Of a stretch of DNA of 42,528 nucleotides, positions 7,010-14,176 are shown one piece after another. The stretch comes from Thermoplasmatota archaeon (lineage in GTDB: Archaea; Thermoplasmatota; E2; DHVEG-1). Below the pieces are notes generated by a model that was given only the letters and a program-made list of their open reading frames with translations, was not told the DNA's origin and searched no databases. The stretch spans positions 1-42,528 of the forward strand of contig JALOTN010000005.1 of NCBI GenBank assembly GCA_025457885.1, in the 5' to 3' direction. Position 1 is the stretch's first letter; the number at the start of each line of letters is the position of its first letter. The translations under genes and the position numbers were made by a program.

Positions 7010-7417
7010 ATGAGTGATATCGTATCATTGTTCGGTGAGCAGGCAGGAACTGTGTGGAAAACTCTCCATGATAAAGGTCCCCTCTCAGAGTCAGATCTTC
7101 TCACCGTTACGCATCTTCCGACTCAGCAACTCTATGCAGCTATCGGATGGCTGGCTCGAGAAAACAAGATACGTAAAGTCAACAGCACCTATCAGTTAGG
7201 TGAGACAAATCTCGTTCATTCTATAGGGAAGGATGCTGGGAAAATCTGGCGGACATTGGAAATCTGGGGGGAAGTCGATTCGCAATCGCTGTCTCGGTTA
7301 TCCCGGATTGTGGAACAGGATGTTTTCATCGCGGTCGGATGGCTCGCCCGTGAGGGAAAAATCGATGGGATGATTCGTAACGTCGATGAAAAAAAGATAC
7401 TCTTCTGGTTAAAATAA
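7010..7417 (+). CDS. Tandem winged-helix protein, DUF2582-like (paralog 2)
   Basis: A 135-residue paralog of the protein at 3746-4153, with the same two-unit layout. Unit 1 starts with QAGTVWKTLHDKGPL and unit 2 with DAGKIWRTLEIWGEV; both end in GWLARE(N/G)KI. The ATG at 7010 gives exactly the same length as the paralog. The GTG at 6998 would add four residues. It converges with the next gene with only 11 nt between stop codons. A DNA-binding role is inferred from the fold. Confidence 0.8.
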   Translation: MSDIVSLFGEQAGTVWKTLHDKGPLSESDLLTVTHLPTQQLYAAIGWLARENKIRKVNSTYQLGETNLVHSIGKDAGKIWRTLEIWGEVDSQSLSRLSRIVEQDVFIAVGWLAREGKIDGMIRNVDEKKILFWLK

Positions 7418-7428
7418 AATATTTTTCT

Positions 7429-8076
7429 TTATTCTGTGTTTTTTCTTCTGAAGATTCCCTTGATTTTCTCAGCGATACCGCCACCACTGGACTCTGTGGA
7501 CTCAGATCCCTCCGATGACTTGCGTCGGAATTTTGACCCAAGACGCTGAATGATCCCTTGAAGACCTTTTTTTGGTTCCCCTTCCGATTCCTCCGAGTAT
7601 TGTGGTTTCTTCCGCTCATGGGTTTTTTTCAGAGGAAACCCCACAAGATTCCCCTCTACGTCCAACTGAAGGACAAAGGTGCTGGGTCGAACCAGGGGAT
7701 CCTCTGGTTCTGATTCAACCAATGGTGATGGTGGAACCTCCTCCTCAGTGACCTCAATTTTGAGAAAATCGAACCATTTCTTCTTTTTCTCTAATGGAAT
7801 CTCTGGTTTTTGTGTCTGTTTAAAAAATGGTTTTTGAACCTGTTCTGGTTGCGAGATCTCTCCTTTTGGTGGGATTGGTGGGGTTATCACCGGTGGTTTT
7901 ACAGACTGCTTCATGGAAGGGTCTATCTGTTTGAGTGTCGTGACCTGCTCATAGGTTACTTTTGGGAACATCCCTGGGTTTTGAACCCTGGCTTTCGCTG
8001 ACTGAACATCTTCAAATAATTTGAGGATCTCTTCATGGGTTTTTACCCTTGAAGAATCTATTTTTTGTGTATCCAC
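7429..8076 (-). CDS. Hypothetical Pro/Lys/Glu-rich protein with amphipathic basic segments
   Basis: A 215-residue protein with no signal peptide or membrane segment and a strong bias to Pro, Lys, Glu and Ser, so most of it is probably disordered. Three short basic-amphipathic stretches stand out: KKKKWFDFLKI (about residue 97), GLQGIIQRLGSKFRRK (about 172) and IAEKIKGIFRRKNTE at the C-terminus. They could bind a membrane or a partner. A short ordered-looking patch, STFVLQLDVEGNLVGFPL, lies in the middle. GTG start at 8076, with a TATA box at about 8131-8141 and GGTGAGG upstream. Family not recognised. Confidence 0.6.
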   Translation of the reverse strand: MDTQKIDSSRVKTHEEILKLFEDVQSAKARVQNPGMFPKVTYEQVTTLKQIDPSMKQSVKPPVITPPIPPKGEISQPEQVQKPFFKQTQKPEIPLEKKKKWFDFLKIEVTEEEVPPSPLVESEPEDPLVRPSTFVLQLDVEGNLVGFPLKKTHERKKPQYSEESEGEPKKGLQGIIQRLGSKFRRKSSEGSESTESSGGGIAEKIKGIFRRKNTE

Positions 8077-8129
8077 GGGTCTATTCGCCCCTCACCAGTT
8101 CCTAATCGATGTACCTTAACAGATAACCA

Positions 8130-8142
8130 ATTTATATAAAAA
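8130..8142 (-). promoter_or_regulatory. TATA box of the Pro/Lys-rich protein gene
   Basis: On the minus strand the element reads TTTTTATATAAAT. Expected transcription start is about 8108, leaving a ~30 nt leader that includes a GGTGAGG Shine-Dalgarno. Confidence 0.5.
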
Positions 8143-8193
8143 AACCTATCTCTTCGTCTGAACCCCTCTCTATTATTGTCTCAGAGAGTGTTC

Positions 8194-8331
8194 TCAGATG
8201 ACTTGTATCTTCTCATACCGCATTGTCGATTCATCACATCGTGGGCAGTACTCCTCCACGATAATGAAGGAATCAATGGTGCGTACGGGAATTTGTTTCG
8301 TTTCATTTTTACAGACTTTACAGTATGTCAT
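8194..8331 (-). CDS. Very small zinc-ribbon protein (45 aa)
   Basis: A 45-residue open reading frame starting MTYCKVCKNETKQ. It carries CxxC at residues 4-7 and CPRC at residues 29-32, a complete four-cysteine zinc-ribbon pattern with 21 residues between the pairs. Such proteins are often adaptor or nucleic-acid-binding modules. A TATA box on the minus strand (TTTATATATTA, about 8385-8396) lies about 60 nt upstream of the start. The regular Cys spacing and the promoter argue for a real gene despite its length. Exact function unknown. Confidence 0.65.
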   Translation of the reverse strand: MTYCKVCKNETKQIPVRTIDSFIIVEEYCPRCDESTMRYEKIQVI

Positions 8332-8384
8332 TTTAATCACTTTACTGACAAAAATAAACAATGCCCCAATAATAATTAGGTTGA

Positions 8385-8397
8385 ACTAATATATAAA
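8385..8397 (-). promoter_or_regulatory. TATA box of the 45-aa zinc-ribbon gene
   Basis: Minus-strand GTTTATATATTAG. The rest of the 172-nt gap between 8331 and 8504 is AT-rich, and I see no gene in it. Confidence 0.45.
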
Positions 8398-8503
8398 CAT
8401 TTCTCCAATAGTGGCTTCATCTCAATATGGATAATTAGGAATGAAGCTTTCTGTTGAGATGGAAAATTAATATGCTATTTTGTATAGTTTATAGAATTCC
8501 TTT

Positions 8504-8758
8504 CTATGATTCGGTTTGGATGATATCAAAGAGCTTATCCAAAAAAGCCTTCGTATCTTCCTCTTCGGCGTTACGTTGTGACAAATCATTCTCATTTCTG
8601 CCATCAGAATGACTTGACAAGGCGACCATATGGTTATACTGTGATACTGCTTCTAACACTCGTTGTGCCGTTGGTTGTTTGCAGAGATCACAGAACTCTT
8701 CATCAGATATATTATAGATTTCTCTCCATGGTTTCTTTTTGTGCATCCAGATCCGCAT
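8504..8758 (-). CDS. Hypothetical 84-aa protein
   Basis: The reading frame is open back into the carboxypeptidase gene, but the overlapping part is a low-complexity shadow. The ATG at 8758 lies about 27 nt downstream of a minus-strand TATA-like TTATTAATTAT (8783-8793), consistent with a leaderless start. The product begins MRIWMHKKKPWREIYNI, has a CDLC pair at about residues 21-24, and ends in an acidic amphipathic helix. Family not recognised. An earlier non-ATG start within 8759-8860 is possible, because that stretch also reads like protein. Confidence 0.45.
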   Translation of the reverse strand: MRIWMHKKKPWREIYNISDEEFCDLCKQPTAQRVLEAVSQYNHMVALSSHSDGRNENDLSQRNAEEEDTKAFLDKLFDIIQTES

Positions 8759-8876
8759 CCCATCTGACAATGAATAGCATTGATAATTAATAAACCATAA
8801 TGGGCAGATACGTATGCAGGAATACGAGTTCTTGTTGATTTCTGTCCATAGAGAAAAAAAGGAGGGGGATTTTTCC

Positions 8877-11174
8877 TTAAATCGAGATGAAGATGAGGAA
8901 GATTCTTGCTGTCGCGTTCGCTTGAACCTCTGGCGGTTCAGCCTGGCCACATTCCGCCGAGACACTCAAGGTGATCTTTCCGAAACCAACGAGAAGTTTG
9001 TCTGATGTCACTGCTCGTTCCTCACCAATGCGAAGCATCGGGAAGGTCGCGGTCCGTGTATTGGAAATCATCCCAAGCAAACCCCCATGTACTTCTAAGG
9101 TCACATTCACTTTCGTGGCATTCGCATCACCATTATTTTTCACAGATACTGAGATCTTCCCAGGGCTTGCGGTGAAATTCCCAAGGGTTAAGACCGGGTG
9201 ACCCCCGCCACCACCCTGTGTGACGTTGATAACCTGCAGGGTGCTATTCTCCCCCCAACCCCGGACACTATTATGACCTCGGACGCAGTAGTAATACGTC
9301 CCCAGCGGCTTGTTAACAATGTCATAATACGTGGTGGGAATCGAACTGGAAAGAATCGTCGTTGAACCAAACGTAGCAATCGGTGAGATGTCATCGACGT
9401 AGAAGCCTTCTTGATGCCCCCCTGCATCGGTTCCTAACCGGAATCTGATGAAGACAGATTTCCCTGTGTAATTCTCCAGATTGTATTCTTTTTGAACCCA
9501 ACCACCAGAGGATCCCGTGAAGGAATCCAGGACCTGATAACTCCGTCCGTTCTGACTGACCTCCACATACGCAAAGTCATAATTTGACTGCAACGCATAC
9601 CAACACCAGAAAGAAAGTATCATACCTGCGGTGACGAAGACCGGTGTTCGGGTGGTCATCGCGCTGGCATCGTAGTCTGCATTCCGTGCTTTAAAACTCA
9701 TGCCCCCTGAGTAATAACGAGCGGTGGACGACGTAAATCCCTCCAGCCTCCAAAATCCAGTCCCCGATTCAGCATCATCAGTAACAACTGATAGGTTCTG
9801 CATCTCACGAAGCTCGAAAGCATCAGGGTTTGCATTCTCGTTCTGCAAGACCCAGGAGACTCGATAGGTACCATCGGAATCATTAGCCATCGGTGAAATC
9901 ACCGGTGGAATCACCCGAGAAACGACGGTATCCCGAATGTTCTCAGCCTCTTGAAGCAGGTATAAGGCTCCTTCGCAGTTCTCTTTGGTGATCTGATCCA
10001 GGTAACTTGCTGCCGGGTGGAACTCATTACAGGCTTCAATACAGTACGGAAACGTGGCTTTTCCCTGGACATAATGACTGTACCCATAGGTGTAATCAAT
10101 CATATCCCCGACCGTGGGATATAATCCATAGCTCTGATGGGGATCATACGACCCTGAACCACTTTGCACTTTGATCCGCTGCGCGATCTGCTGACCCACC
10201 AAGGTCAGATACGAATTGTCTGGAGTCTGCCCGCCAGTATACCCCCAAGGCCACATGACCGCCTCCCCATAGGTATGGTACGTGATCGTCGCAGTGATAT
10301 CATTTTTCAAAAACATACGAGCAACCGCTTGGTTCTCATACTCGGAGGTAGGACCTGGTCCACTGTAACATTCATTGGCATAATTATGAGAATTCGCCCA
10401 AGAAAGGATAGAGCCCCATGTACCTAAAATATTCCCATCGCTGGATCCATTATAATTCCGGTTGGTGTCAACCCCATAGCTGTTAAACTGGGGGAAATAA
10501 TGACGGTTCTTCCTCCAATCAACACCCTGGTCATGACAGTAGTAATACCCATCAGGATTTGTCACAGGGACAATCCAGATCCTCCGGTTATCAACCAAAT
10601 CCGCGATCGTGGAATTCACAGTATATAACGAGGTCAGATTGTTAGCGATATGGAGACAGATTTCAACCGTCGGCCATTCTCGTGCATGATGAAGACCCAT
10701 AAAAAACACCCCCGGCTCCCCTTCATCAACCCCAGGGTTATCAGTGATTTCAAGGCACCAGATGTCTCGTCCCTCATGAGAAGTCCCAATACTATATAAT
10801 TTGGTTATGCTAGGATAATTCGACGCGATATCCTCCATCATCGTCTCAACCTGAGCAAGCGTATGATACGAACCGGCCATCGCTGCGTCATATTCCTCCA
10901 AATCCTCAATAAGGGTCGTGTATTCGAGGTTCAACCAGGTGAGTTCCTGCAGCCTATTTGAAGGAATGATGATATCAACCCATGCACCTGGGGCATCGTT
11001 TACTATTTCAATGTTCATTGGTAAGAGAGGAGTGTTTGAAGTTATTGGTATCCTCACCAGCACATGATGAGGCGTAAGATCATCAAAAAGGATGCTTGCT
11101 TCAACCATTGGATACGAGGCGGTACACAGTAGCATACAAAAAATTAAACCAAATATTTTTCGGTCACTCTTCAT
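8877..11174 (-). CDS. Secreted M14 zinc carboxypeptidase with adhesion-type C-terminus
   Basis: A 765-residue exported peptidase. The signal peptide is residues 1-26 (ending YPMVEA). The M14 domain spans about 100-410: HAREW (zinc ligands His and Glu, ~160), DTNRNYNG (substrate-binding Asn/Arg, ~240), TYHTYGEAVMWPWG (third ligand His, ~298) and CIEACNEFHPA (catalytic Glu, ~380). All key residues are present, so it should remove C-terminal amino acids from peptides outside the cell. A MAM/jellyroll-like domain (~465-605) and an FN3-like piece (~610-655) follow. The last ~95 residues are a beta domain containing LLVGFGK, shared with the proteins at 38345 and 39758. TATA at 11207-11217; GGGG lies just before the ATG. 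Confidence 0.9.
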   Translation of the reverse strand: MKSDRKIFGLIFCMLLCTASYPMVEASILFDDLTPHHVLVRIPITSNTPLLPMNIEIVNDAPGAWVDIIIPSNRLQELTWLNLEYTTLIEDLEEYDAAMAGSYHTLAQVETMMEDIASNYPSITKLYSIGTSHEGRDIWCLEITDNPGVDEGEPGVFFMGLHHAREWPTVEICLHIANNLTSLYTVNSTIADLVDNRRIWIVPVTNPDGYYYCHDQGVDWRKNRHYFPQFNSYGVDTNRNYNGSSDGNILGTWGSILSWANSHNYANECYSGPGPTSEYENQAVARMFLKNDITATITYHTYGEAVMWPWGYTGGQTPDNSYLTLVGQQIAQRIKVQSGSGSYDPHQSYGLYPTVGDMIDYTYGYSHYVQGKATFPYCIEACNEFHPAASYLDQITKENCEGALYLLQEAENIRDTVVSRVIPPVISPMANDSDGTYRVSWVLQNENANPDAFELREMQNLSVVTDDAESGTGFWRLEGFTSSTARYYSGGMSFKARNADYDASAMTTRTPVFVTAGMILSFWCWYALQSNYDFAYVEVSQNGRSYQVLDSFTGSSGGWVQKEYNLENYTGKSVFIRFRLGTDAGGHQEGFYVDDISPIATFGSTTILSSSIPTTYYDIVNKPLGTYYYCVRGHNSVRGWGENSTLQVINVTQGGGGGHPVLTLGNFTASPGKISVSVKNNGDANATKVNVTLEVHGGLLGMISNTRTATFPMLRIGEERAVTSDKLLVGFGKITLSVSAECGQAEPPEVQANATARIFLIFISI

Positions 11175-11205
11175 AATATCCCCAACCCCGTTATTATGTC
11201 ACCCT

Positions 11206-11217
11206 TCTATATAAACA
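11206..11217 (-). promoter_or_regulatory. TATA box of the M14 carboxypeptidase gene
   Basis: Minus-strand TGTTTATATAGA. Expected start site about 11184, ten nt before the ATG at 11174. Confidence 0.55.
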
Positions 11218-11252
11218 TTTGTTGGAAATACCTTAAAAAACCTTAATCTCAT

Positions 11253-11708
11253 TCAACCATCGCCTCTGACGACTTTTAAAAAATCCTTACCTTCAAAGGA
11301 AAAATGACATGGTGCTTTCACAGAGACATCGAGATATCCTTCAACCGTTCCTTGTCCTAATTGCACCTGAAGGGAAATCACTGTGCTCCCTCTGTCATCA
11401 GAAAAACCCATCCCAGCTCCCCCTAAACCTTTAATGATGACCACCGCACCACTAATAGGGATCCCTTTCGTATCATTGACGAAGACCAAAAAACTGATAT
11501 TTTCTGGCTCTAAACCTTGAATCGTCATCAGCTGAGGACTGATCGACACAAGCAATGGCTTTGGGAATAGACAGGGATTGAACATCAACGTAAGTATGCT
11601 GAGTAAAACAATAGATCCGATAACAATCGAAACCGTCAGACGCATCGGAAGCCCAATGACCGCTTCTTCATCCTTGATGAAATAACCTTTGGTTGTTTCA
11701 GAACTCAT
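11253..11708 (-). CDS. Minor-pilin-like protein with Ig-like domain
   Basis: A 151-residue single-pass protein. A short charged leader, ending KDEEA, precedes the hydrophobic stretch VIGLPMRLTVSIVIGSIVLL, which fits a class III (prepilin-type) signal. The external part looks like a small Ig/invasin-type beta domain (FLVFVNDTKGIPISGAVVII, GMGFSDDRGSTVIS). The start is supported by GGGAGGT 8 nt before the ATG. It is transcribed divergently from two further pilin-like genes and lies just upstream of the M14 carboxypeptidase on the same strand. Role as a minor pilin or pilus-tip component is inferred. Confidence 0.6.
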   Translation of the reverse strand: MSSETTKGYFIKDEEAVIGLPMRLTVSIVIGSIVLLSILTLMFNPCLFPKPLLVSISPQLMTIQGLEPENISFLVFVNDTKGIPISGAVVIIKGLGGAGMGFSDDRGSTVISLQVQLGQGTVEGYLDVSVKAPCHFSFEGKDFLKVVRGDG

Positions 11709-11714
11709 GATTCG

Positions 11715-11786
11715 ACCTCCCAGACGAAACTCAAACGATAAATATATAATGAATTATTTAATTCTTTGTATTAAATCTGGGAGGTT
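11715..11786. promoter_or_regulatory. Divergent promoter with mirrored Shine-Dalgarno sites
   Basis: The 10-mer TCTGGGAGGT occurs on the plus strand at 11776-11785 and on the minus strand at about 11715-11725, each just before the ATG of a pilin-like gene. Between them lies the AT-rich TAAATATATAATGAATTATT (11739-11758), which supplies TATA-like sequence in both directions. Confidence 0.55.
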
Positions 11787-11788
11787 TT

Positions 11789-12295
11789 ATGTCAAATCAA
11801 AGAATCTATTCATTAGTTTGGAATAAGAAGGCTGTTGTGACTCAACCAATCGCACTCCTTGTGGTGTTTTTCGTTTCAAGTGTCATCCTGACCTTGTTTT
11901 TTCTATCGATTCCTGGTCTCATAAAAGAATCACATCGACAACAGGTCGAAACAGAAATCGAAAAAATCATCGTTGAAGCCTCAACCATGTATGAGTACGC
12001 AGAAAATGGAACAAAAAAGACAATCTCTGTTCAATTCCCCTCCTCTCTACGATTCGCGGTGTTTGGAGCAGTCCCAACGCAAGGAACAAGCGAACCAACA
12101 ACCCTGACTATTGATGATCACACATCCAATAATTACTTCTATGTTATGAAGGATGGTTCTATCTATCCATTCCATACCAACACTCGTTTTTCAAATCATA
12201 ATATGACACAGATAGTGTTGTTTCATCCAGGATGCTTCACCATCACCTTTCAGCTCTGTCAAAAGGAGGGAACCCCTTATGTCACGATGCAGTAA
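11789..12295 (+). CDS. Minor-pilin-like single-pass protein
   Basis: A 168-residue protein. A short leader (MSNQRIYSLVWNKKA) precedes the hydrophobic helix VVTQPIALLVVFFVSSVIL. This matches the neighbour at 11253 in the pattern AVxxxPxxLxVxxxxxSxxL, so both look like one class of prepilin-type N-terminus. The helix is followed by a Glu/Lys-rich heptad stretch (QQVETEIEKIIVEA) and a beta-rich external domain. GGGAGGT precedes the ATG. The 3' end overlaps the next gene by 17 nt, so the two are translationally coupled. Function as a pilus component is inferred. Confidence 0.6.
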   Translation: MSNQRIYSLVWNKKAVVTQPIALLVVFFVSSVILTLFFLSIPGLIKESHRQQVETEIEKIIVEASTMYEYAENGTKKTISVQFPSSLRFAVFGAVPTQGTSEPTTLTIDDHTSNNYFYVMKDGSIYPFHTNTRFSNHNMTQIVLFHPGCFTITFQLCQKEGTPYVTMQ

Positions 12296-12878
12296 CGATA
12301 TGAACAGTATGATGGTTTTATCTCTTACGCACCTTGGTCTTCTCATCGCAACCGCAATTCTCTTGTCTGTTGTCCTCTTCTTTATCTTCAACAATGATTG
12401 GCAGCGGACCGCTGAACTCCAAGCTCAAGCAAGTGATTTTTCTAATCTCCTCTGTGATACGGACAATAGTTTTTTTGAACGAATCAACACTTATACGTTC
12501 ACTCACAAAGACTATCCCTACTCAGTGAGGATTTCTTCTGAATATATCGTGCTTTCTGCGCCTGGATCCTGGCAAAATACTTTGAAGGTAGCAACCAAGT
12601 TTCTCATCCGACCCTGGCCACGCATGAGTCAACAGAACTGGACCACCGGGGAAGACCTCCATGACTTTCTCACTACAACCTTCAATCATACAGGGACACA
12701 AAACGATCCTCTCTCGTCACAAAATTTCACGGTTTTCCTTCATCAGCTCAATAACACCTTAACATCCTTGGCAAAAGAACCGTTAAATATCCTTATCGAT
12801 AAACCGATTTTTATCGAGAAAACTTTCCTTTATTATGATGAAAAGAAATACGATTTCCTCCTCCTCTATCAACAGTAA
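12279..12878 (+). CDS. Minor-pilin-like / membrane-anchored extracellular protein
   Basis: A 199-residue protein with one N-terminal membrane helix (about residues 13-38, VLSLTHLGLLIATAILLSVV). A mainly external domain follows, with several N-x-S/T sequons. GGAGG at 12265-12269 sits 9 nt before the ATG, inside the end of the previous gene. It lacks a clear charged prepilin cleavage site, so it could be a plain single-pass assembly partner of the other two. The arrangement recalls sets of small pilin-like genes near archaeal pilus loci. Confidence 0.55.
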   Translation: MSRCSNDMNSMMVLSLTHLGLLIATAILLSVVLFFIFNNDWQRTAELQAQASDFSNLLCDTDNSFFERINTYTFTHKDYPYSVRISSEYIVLSAPGSWQNTLKVATKFLIRPWPRMSQQNWTTGEDLHDFLTTTFNHTGTQNDPLSSQNFTVFLHQLNNTLTSLAKEPLNILIDKPIFIEKTFLYYDEKKYDFLLLYQQ

Positions 12879-13052
12879 CACTCCGAAACTCATATAAAAA
12901 AGGTGGGAACGTGAAATGATAAATCATCAAACCAACCGTCCACCTTCTAATAGCCTGTCAACATTAGGGGAGAAAAATACCGTCATCATTATATAGGCAA
13001 TGTCCTATTCTTTCCCCAAGAAGAGAATCATTCAACGGGGAGGCAGCGTGCC
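12879..13052 (+). promoter_or_regulatory. Intergenic region with pcn promoter and a hairpin
   Basis: TATA of pcn is ATTATATAG at 12989-12997, with GGGGAGG (13037-13043) as the ribosome binding site for the ATG at 13053. Further upstream is a second TATA-like element, CATATAAAA (12891-12899). It is followed by an inverted repeat AAGGTGG (12900-12906) / CCACCTT (12940-12946) with a 33-nt loop. No open reading frame of note. Confidence 0.45.
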
Positions 13053-13790
13053 ATGTTTAATGTAAAGATAAAATCAGATATTATTAAAGGAATCATCGAT
13101 GTAACATCACCTTTGGTTAATGAAGCAAAATTCAACATTAGCGCAAAAGGAATTTCCATTCGTGCAGTCGACCCTGCGCATGTCGCAATGGTGGACCTTG
13201 AGTTGAAGAGCACCGCGTTTGAGGAGTACAAAGCAGATGATATGGAACTCGGAGTAGACCTTGATAAACTCAACGGCATCATGAAACTTGCGAACGCCGG
13301 TGATTCGATTTCTATGGAATACGATGAGGATTCAAACCGTTTAATCGTAAAAATCGGTAACCTCGTCCGCCGCATGGGTTTAATTGACACAGCAGGGATG
13401 CCTGACTCCAAAGTCCCCCATCTCGACCTCCCCGCAAAAGCAGTTGTCAAAGCATCAGAGCTCAGTAAAGGAGTGCGAGCCTCAGAGGCAGTTTCTGATC
13501 ATCTGGCGTTAAGTGTCGATAAAGACTCCTTTGAGCTGTTCGCAGAGGGAGATACGGATACTGTGAACCTGAAACTTCCAAAGAATATGCTCTTGGAGCT
13601 TCATGCCCCTGGGAAATTTAAAAGCCTGTTTTCCATTGATTATTTCAGCAATATGATCAAACCGGTGAAGAGTGAAGACCCTATTTCCATTAACATCGGC
13701 AATGATAACCCTATCCGGGTGGATTTCGATTTTGCTGAGAAACATGGACATGTGACGTATCTCTTAGCACCTCGTATTGAATCAGAATAA
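13053..13790 (+). CDS. pcn: DNA polymerase sliding clamp (PCNA)
   Basis: A 245-residue archaeal PCNA, the trimeric ring that tethers DNA polymerase and other PIP-box proteins to DNA. Family signatures are clear: AKFNISAKGISIRAVDPAHVAMVDLEL near the N-terminus (split here for description), LGVDLDKLNGIMK, the interdomain region around residues 115-130, and the C-terminal GHVTYLLAPRIE. Two alpha/beta halves and the usual ~245-residue length are present. The start is supported by GGGGAGG at 13037. The RFC small subunit, its loader, is encoded at 18430-19407. rnp2 follows 41 nt downstream and may be in the same transcript. Confidence 0.97.
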   Translation: MFNVKIKSDIIKGIIDVTSPLVNEAKFNISAKGISIRAVDPAHVAMVDLELKSTAFEEYKADDMELGVDLDKLNGIMKLANAGDSISMEYDEDSNRLIVKIGNLVRRMGLIDTAGMPDSKVPHLDLPAKAVVKASELSKGVRASEAVSDHLALSVDKDSFELFAEGDTDTVNLKLPKNMLLELHAPGKFKSLFSIDYFSNMIKPVKSEDPISINIGNDNPIRVDFDFAEKHGHVTYLLAPRIESE

Positions 13791-13831
13791 GAGACATTCA
13801 TTCGTCGTCTCTATGAGAGGTGCGATGGTTC

Positions 13832-14155
13832 ATGAAAGGAACTCGACGTTATCGATATATTGCTTTTCATGTTGAGTATAAAGATACTAGGTGTGGTGTT
13901 TCGACGTCGCAGCTCATTCAGGACCTCCGACTCCAAGCGACTATGTTGTTTTCAAAAAGTCTCAAGGACCTTGGTGTCTGGGTGATACAGTTTGATGGTA
14001 CAGATGGAATCATCAAGTGTCATTATAGGGAAAAGGAACATCTCATACAGATGTTGATTTCATTAAAAAGCATTGGACATTCAGCTGTAACGATTACAAC
14101 ATCTTCGACCGCAGGTACAATAAAGGCATCTTTGAAAAAAAAATTAAAAAAGTGA
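13832..14155 (+). CDS. rnp2: Ribonuclease P protein component 2 (Pop5 homolog)
   Basis: A 107-residue protein of the Rpp14/Pop5 family, a protein subunit of RNase P that processes tRNA 5' ends. Diagnostic segments are RRYRYIAFHVEY at the start, the conserved IQFDGTDGIIKCHYRE, and the C-terminal TTSSTAGTIKASLKKK. The ATG at 13832 follows GAGAGG; an in-frame GTG at 13820 would add four residues. It is located directly after pcn in the same direction. Confidence 0.9.
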   Translation: MKGTRRYRYIAFHVEYKDTRCGVSTSQLIQDLRLQATMLFSKSLKDLGVWVIQFDGTDGIIKCHYREKEHLIQMLISLKSIGHSAVTITTSSTAGTIKASLKKKLKK

Positions 14156-14176
14156 GATAATCGGAGTATTTTTTCT

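Noticed and set aside
8759-8965. N-terminal extension of the 84-aa minus-strand gene into the carboxypeptidase gene
   Set aside because: The overlapping part is Arg/Ser low-complexity, a frame-shadow of the peptidase C-terminus; a TATA-like element supports the later ATG at 8758.
12900-12946. Inverted repeat before pcn as a small RNA gene
   Set aside because: A 7-bp stem with a 33-nt loop and a nearby TATA is too weak; I kept it only as part of the intergenic description.
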